Below are positions 57,916 through 64,000 of a stretch of DNA of 64,000 nucleotides, one piece after another. The translations under genes were made by a program, and so were the position numbers. Origin of the DNA: Dipylidium caninum (lineage: Eukaryota; Platyhelminthes; Cestoda; Cyclophyllidea; Dipylidiidae); contig QEYB01000926.1 of assembly GCA_017562135.1 (NCBI GenBank), positions 916,127 to 980,126 on the forward strand, given 5' to 3'. Positions within the stretch are counted from its first letter, which is position 1. Each line of letters begins with the position of its first letter. The notes under the pieces are model-generated. The model ran no database searches. It had not been told where the DNA came from and was given only the letters and a program-made list of their open reading frames with translations.

Positions 57916-59999
57916 CTCATTCCACCCTCCAATCCGCACCAAATATCACCTCTTTCTACTTTTGGCTCGCCCCGATTGCCAGCCCCTCCTTTCTGCCCCA
58001 TCCAAAGTACTCACCAGCCCCGGTGAATGTGTTTGAGGCGTAAATGCACAACCCCACCACCTGGTTAATCTCCGTATTTGGTATCAATTACACACGCTCC
58101 CGTAGGTCAGAGAAGTCGCTAAGATGTAGCTCCCGATCCAAGCATTTGCCTAGTCTATCCCTGCTCTGCCATTCCGTCAATCCACCTACACAACCATCAA
58201 CCCATCAACTCATCAAACCACCACGCAATGAACCATTTTCCCTCGAATGAGCTTTAGTAGGAAAGTGTTTGCGCTCACGCGCCCAGGGTGAAGTGAGAGG
58301 AGGGGAATGGGAGCAAATAAGTAGTGAGTGTCGAGGAGCGTTCCAGATCGCCATTCCACATTCGCATTTCCTTTGTGCCAACGCACGGCTCCACCCGAAT
58401 ACAGGAAGGGGAATGCTTGGGACCAGGTGTGTGTCCAACCGGATTGATGAGGAGGAGGTTTACATCGCGGTGGCGGTTGATCTCATATAAGAGGACAAGG
58501 TGGTCATGCTGTCCTATTGCAATTGCACAATGCCCCATATCTCTATCTCCGCCCGCCCCCCCCCCTTATTCCCACCCCATTCTCCCACGTGGTTGTCCAA
58601 TTCCCTGGAATTACGAGACTTCGACAGCCCACCTCCTGAGCAGGAGCCTTACTCCACTCTTCTCGGTTGATCGCATCAACATTAGTCACGATTTGTGGCC
58701 TCTCAATATGTTTCCACAGTATGAGGCTCCATATGGGAGGGTTCACTTGAGGCGCGATTGTGTTTGAAATCTGCATAAACGGTCCTTCTGTGTAGCCATG
58801 TGGCGAGGCAATTAATTGTTTTCAGCAGAGGTCTAATAGGCTTTGTGTTGTCGATTTCGCTCAACCATGACGCCTACTCCAACGCCATGCGGTCACATTT
58901 GCATATGGAGAGGAATTTAACAAAGAAGAGGGTCGACGAGGGAGATGTGCTCAACGAAGATGCAACGAACTTCCCGTTGTACGGAGAGGCTCACAGTCAA
59001 CCTTCCAATTTCAAACTCCCCTCGAATACGCCTTTTCTCTCCCTTATGATCATCATGTTACAGTACAACGGATTGCGCATACTCATTTCCTACACTGGTG
59101 TTAAATAAACGCACCAACGCCAAAGTCAACAAGTCAGGCCTTCCACGTAGTGCAGAGTGCACTATTGCGAATGTAGAAAACGGCTTGCGGGTGCAGGTGC
59201 GGGTGCGAGTGTGGTTGGGGGTGGGGGTGGGGAAAGCGAAGAGAAAGGGTAGGCGGCCAGCTGAGCTCGCATAATAGGCCTCGAGGCTGCCGACTTCCAC
59301 CTGATACTGAGTTGTGATATGAGTTTCTAGAACCTACCTTCTGCAACTCGGGTAATCACCGATGTGAGAGAAGCTCTTTCTTCGACGGACGAAATCTCCG
59401 TACGCTCTATCAAATTTCCGTGTGCCTCGGTGCTTGCTCAACCCAAATGCACACGTCGGCATGGCTAAGGGAGACGGTGGAATTGCTTGATATCGGAATT
59501 ACACGATATCAGGCTACTGTGAATATCGTCTCAGCTCTCGTGAGAGATGGAGTGCAGGGAGAAGTGTGGGGCAGCGTGCATGAAATGTCCTTGTCAATGG
59601 TGGCGGTGGAATCGAGAAATGTTAGGCTCGCATGTCAGCTGGAAATGGGCTGCGGCATGCAAGGTGTAGCGGAGAGGCAGACAGTCACGTGGTGAGACAT
59701 ACGCACTGACTAACTGGCTGATAAGTAGTCGGAGAGGAAGGTGAGACTGTGGGAGAGTGTGGAGATGGAGAGGACGGTGGGTGATTGTCGTCTTCATGCG
59801 ATGCAAATTAGATGACTCCGCATTAACTGCAATCACGTTGACCATGACTGCGCTTGCATCGAGAGCAATTCACACCACGCAGAGAACACATCAATGGTGT
59901 CCGCGTTCTCTGGCACGATCCTCATGGGGTAGAGGCTCTACCTCTACCTCCACCTCCACATTCACCTCAAAATGCACGCACACCACGCGGAAAACACGT
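57916..59999. other. Spacer of the inverted repeat, second part
   Basis: Overlapping short frames only. Contains a G-rich tract (59186-59236) and CTACCTC/CCACCTC repeats (about 59938-59975). MFPQYEAPYGRVHL at 58708 recalls the MYPRYSAV start of U5, but the context does not match. Confidence 0.35.
59186..59236. repeat. G-rich GGGTGC/GGGGGT tract
   Basis: Imperfect GGTGCG then GGGGGTG units; runs of G could allow G-quadruplex formation. Confidence 0.7.
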
Positions 60000-60734
60000 G
60001 TTTTACTAGCACAGACAAGCGCCTAGATACTACGATGATAGCACACTGGAGAGCTTACCGGAGGGGCACTGAGTGAACTCTACCCCGCAATTCCGGCCGC
60101 GTTGACATCACTCGCACACAACATCGGTGATTGACTCGTTCAAGAATGTGAATTGCGAGCAACTCCTGAGTGGGGAAGATGCTCCCTTAAATTGATGACT
60201 TCGTCTCCATGACACGTAGGAGTTTCTTCCTCATTAAGTTATTTCAGCCAAACCAAGTAGATGTGGGCTAATGCTGGACGAAGATTGGTGAGATGGGTTT
60301 TTCTGCCCTGGCCATTTGACTCGAGCAAAGTTAAGTTATCCTCTTCTCATATCTTCAAATACTCACCATATCCAGATTGCGAGAAATATGGCTCTCCTGC
60401 GAGTTGAAAACTCCAGTTTTGTGGTGCCAAACATGCGCCACTCTCATACCATCATACACGGTCTCCCGTTGACATGAGTGACTTCGAACGTGGCCACAAT
60501 AACTGCAACAATGTCACACCCAAGTGTTGCCTTACGCGCTGTAGACCACTGCGCGTGAACCATCTTTCCCGACTCTCCACCTACTTCGGAGCACATGGGG
60601 TGGTAATCTTCCTATACACCATTCCAAGCGAGAGAGTTAGACATCCTCACACTGGCCTAAGGGCACCATGGCTAGTTGGCGTAGTTCAGGGTGTGAGGAA
60701 CCTCGCTCACTTTTGCGTTGCCTCAGAATGGGGA

Positions 60735-60786
60735 TAATGAATGAATGAATGAATGAATGAGTGAGTGAGTGAGTGAGTGAGTGAGT
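60735..60786. repeat. (GAAT)n(GAGT)n microsatellite, right arm
   Basis: Inverted partner of 53577-53622 with a different number of units. Confidence 0.95.
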
Positions 60787-62764
60787 AAATAGTCGGCAAG
60801 ACCAATACTCGGAATTTCCCGCTACTAGCATTTATGAAAGTAACAACCAAGCAATAAAAGTAGTAACACACGGGGAAGGCTTGTGTGTGACTGCTTGGAG
60901 AGTTGGATAGTGGGAGCCTAGACAATTGTCGTCAATCGGGGCCTACGACCATGTCGATGCAGATATATTCATATGGCAGGAATCTACACGCATCAACCCC
61001 TGCAGAATGCATGTGCTCCATTTGAGACACGTGCGCACAACTCACGGATGCACCCAAATGCTGCGATGATACAACAGTTAGACGCATTTCTCAGAAGTGA
61101 GTGTCATCACGAAAAGTAAGGCCACCGCATGCATCCGTATTGTATCGCTGAGACGGTTAGTCCGCTCACTACTGTAGCCCGTCGCACATTGGCGAAGTGG
61201 GGAGAAGGGGACGAATTGACCAACATCCAAGGCTAACCTGCTGGAGCAGCATTGTTACTAACATTGGTGGTTGGCTAAATGCAAGCAAGTTATACTCACT
61301 TCAGTTGCATATCCGGAGGGATCGAGATTTACAAATGAATGCAATGTCGACCACACAACAACCACCCGGTATCGACCCGCGGAGTTGCAGTGTTGTTGAT
61401 TCAAAATGTATGCGTCGCTTTATTCGACTCTGTTTGATCATCGCAGTCCTTATGTAATGATCGAAGCAAAGCCTTTGGAGCAGGTACATGTAGATTTCGG
61501 CCATGTGAATAGGTGCGAATCAAGAGGAAACCCAAACTATTCACTTTGAATAGTGCAGTGCCAGCTTACCGCCCACGGTGTAGGTGAGGTGACTTAATGA
61601 AGGAAAGCGTCTGCACGCCATCTATAGACGATGTTCGTCAATTTCATAAGAACAGACGATCACCCTCGCGTTTGAAGTGGCTCACCATTCACTTACTGAA
61701 CGAGTTCAATGCACTGTTTGCGTGTGTCGTCAATATGCATTTCTCGCGTGTGTACGACGACTATGGTCGTGTGTTGCTCTTACCGCCACGACATGCCGAA
61801 TTCAAAAGCCGCGAGTACCGTGACGACAGGCAGACAAGAGTAGGAAAGGCGATGGAATGATACTTGCTTGTTGATCGACTATGCGATGATATAGGTCTCT
61901 TATTAAATAGCAGTGTCTGCCAATTTCACCTCTTTCGGATTTACGATAATAACTTCTCTTTAAAGGTCAATGCCAGATGGCAGGAAACTTTGTGATGCGA
62001 TGATGGCTATTAGCGGATTTAGTTGAACGTCCGACCATAAATTGTTGCTGTGGAATGCGTGCGCGGTGCACAGTAGCGATTTCAACCACCTCGATTTGCG
62101 AGACGTCTACCTCTTTCCTGTGCTTGATCAGCGGGCAGCTTTGAACGGGTCAAGAGATGTGGCAGAACCAGCCTTAACTATTGCCACCCAGCACCCATGA
62201 GATTTGAGAAATTGCCTCAGATACTGGAGAGTACACGTGTACGACTAGTCACACCCCGGTAACAAACAATATTGCTGTAAAAGTCAATGGATGAAGAAGT
62301 GAGAAGAAGAAAAACGGATGTTGAGACACGCTTTAGAGGACAATTGTGTTGCAGAGCGAGAAATTGAGCTGATCGTGCTATCTTAGGAAGGGAATAGGTC
62401 GATAGCGACTGCAAATCCGGTTGGGGGAGTGGGGCAGGGGGAGGTGGTGGTGAGCGGGGAGAGAGATAACATCACAGAGATATCTGTGCAATAGGATGGG
62501 CGAGAGCCGTGCCAACTGCAAATCTGTCAATCTGACTGATTAATCGCGTTCACTACAGCAGAACACGGACAAGCCTCCCCATATACCGTCTTACATAATA
62601 GTCCCATAAGGCATCACTGAGCGATCTACGATGGAGGTCTACTCGACTAGTTGTGGTCCTCGATATATTGATCTAAAGCAATAGTTGACTGTTTGAATGG
62701 AGTGACAGCGTTTCCTCAATTGGGAAAAGAAGACTGCTTTGACCTAGTCCTTCGGGATCACAGG

Positions 62765-62850
62765 TGAATGTTACAACATTCAGACAGGGAACTTCACGTC
62801 ACTCTCTTCTGCTATTAGTCATCAACACACGCACAACAACCCTCCTATTT
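62765..62850 (-). repeat. Inverted copy of the mini-gene upstream element
   Basis: On the minus strand this reads GATGACTAATAGCAGAAGAG and GTGAAGTTCCCTGTCTGAAT, as at 50120-50155. No mini-gene follows on that strand. Confidence 0.65.
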
Positions 62851-64000
62851 CTACAAACAAAGCTCGAAATACATTATATGCCTACTGATATGCGCCCTTT
62901 TGTGCGTGACCATCCACATTCCAATGTCCTCTTTCCGTCACACACCGGAATAAACATATGGTTCACTCACAATAGAAGGTGTAATAATTATTGTTGGAGG
63001 CACAAGTTAAAAAGACGCAGCTATCGAGAGAATTTTGGCCTCACTTCCCCAGCGGTAAACCAGTTAACCTGCGGCTGGGGGGAGCGCTGCCTGTCCTCAG
63101 ACTCTCCCGCGTTCTGCATTGAGTAAAGCTGACGGAGAGAATCGGTTGCATTCAATCGTGCCCCTCCCACCCACCCACAAACCGAGTTTCCGCCATCTGC
63201 CCACGTGATAGTATGTGCTGCGCAGGCCACTGGGACCAAAGCGACACGTGTCATCTGGACACTGTGTGCGAGCTGACTATGCGTGTGTCCATTCGTCTTG
63301 CTTGACATCCAACTTCATAATCGCCCAGGTGTTCATCGACCGCAGCGAAGGAAATTAGCGAAGGAATAGCGAAGCGTTTGCTGAGTAGCAGCCTGTTGCC
63401 ATCGCGGCACGAACAGCGCTGTGCTCCGCACCATTTCCCCTTCGGACAAGTAGCGGACAATCGAGCCCTCAGGTAATAACAGTATTTCAAAGTCAGTCAA
63501 GCCAATTTACGAAATTGCGAAACCCATTAATATTTCGCGGAGGTCCCACGGCATGCCGCCGAATTGGTTCAGCCAGGACGAATGGAGTGACGATAAGCAT
63601 ACAGAAAAGTTCGTCTCCAGAAAGTCCCGTGTGACCACAGTGGGACTGAAATGCCCTTGTCGCCGGTCCACACCAACAATGGCGAACGACTTGGAGATCA
63701 GCATCCGATCAAGAGAGCGGTAGTTCCATGATCCACCGTGGTGGCCATGAGCAGGAAAATGATTTTAAACCTCTGTGCAAAACCGACAAAGCCACGAGTC
63801 TCCTGTCCTTGAGGAAGCATTCAAAGTATGTATCAAGGCAATGAGGTGTATTAAGACTCGACATTCGTCCGCAAGATCCTGAGTGACCACGCGCAAAGAA
63901 ATCGTACTTTCAATCCTCTCACTGTTCTTAGACTTCCTTTTTTACTCGCGATAAAAATACCTCTCACACAACAATAGCGCACCAGCATTCAAAGGTTATC

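Larger units (their letters stand above)
60000..63840 (-). repeat. Large imperfect inverted repeat, right arm
   Basis: Reverse-complement partner of 49230-54268. The inner edge starts at GTGTTTTACTAGCACAGACA. Compared with the left arm it lacks about 1.5 kb (the left segment with U5) and has a 35-40 bp insert near 60035-60070. Matching is still seen at about 63810, so the outer end may be at or beyond the window end. Confidence 0.87.

Noticed and set aside
58324..58767. 147-codon frame in the palindrome spacer
   Set aside because: Passes through a poly-C tract and has no conserved features.
49230..63840. The whole inverted repeat as one transposon with long terminal inverted repeats
   Set aside because: No transposase or integrase in the spacer, arms of unequal length and age, and family units both inside and outside; segmental inversion and duplication fits better.
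1..64000. tRNA, rRNA and CRISPR features
   Set aside because: No cloverleaf with a TTCGAATC-type arm, no rRNA sequence and no regularly spaced direct repeats were seen by eye; a tRNA or covariance-model scan was not possible.

Overview
The window looks like nuclear DNA of a parasitic flatworm, most likely a tapeworm. Genes are split by very short GT-AG introns (31-36 bp and about 72-73 bp in several genes), spacers are long, the encoded proteins are metazoan (NHE antiporters, PSMB7, cyclin T, a PDZ protein), and decayed mariner copies are present. This assignment is an inference from gene structure; no species marker is visible.

Layout. (1) 1-12.2 kb: two intronless Na+/H+ exchanger genes in tandem on the minus strand, with a nearly identical 0.5-kb non-coding block beside each. 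(2) 12.2-19.9 kb: no recognised gene except a degenerate mariner transposase at 17.7-18.5 kb. (3) 20.0-21.4 kb: the 3' exons of a PDZ protein of the ZASP/Enigma (PDLIM) type, minus strand. (4) 23.2-23.6 kb: two C-terminal exons of an unrecognised basic protein. (5) 26.7-34.4 kb: a compact cluster rebuilt exon by exon, comprising proteasome beta-2 (PSMB7, +), a Gfo/Idh/MocA oxidoreductase resembling inositol 2-dehydrogenase (-, convergent with PSMB7), cyclin T (+), and a 343-residue protein with two FAR1/FLYWCH-like zinc modules and no transposase domain (+). (6) 34.7-36.7 kb: fragments of a possible membrane-protein gene that I could not assemble. (7) 37.8-38.4 kb: a second mariner fossil, minus strand.

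(8) 43.6-64 kb: an accessory region unlike the rest. It contains dispersed copies of a small gene encoding Cys/Gly/His-rich mini-proteins. Each has a TATA-like box 62-66 bp before the start position, and an upstream conserved element is recognisable before most copies. Only the copy at 45.48 kb keeps a perfect TATAAAA, an ATG and a clean frame (70 aa, 16 Cys). The others have lost the start codon (43.86, 54.45 kb), carry a frameshift (51.68 kb) or read through into a new tail (55.29 kb). Around them lies a very large imperfect inverted repeat: a left arm at about 49.2-54.27 kb and a right arm from 60.0 kb to near the window end, with a 5.7-kb spacer. The arms look almost identical near the centre and much more divergent outward. 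This array is the best candidate for something undescribed.

Functional links: the two NHEs would serve pH and Na+ homeostasis. PSMB7 and cyclin T are housekeeping genes (proteolysis; P-TEFb transcription elongation). No operon logic is visible.
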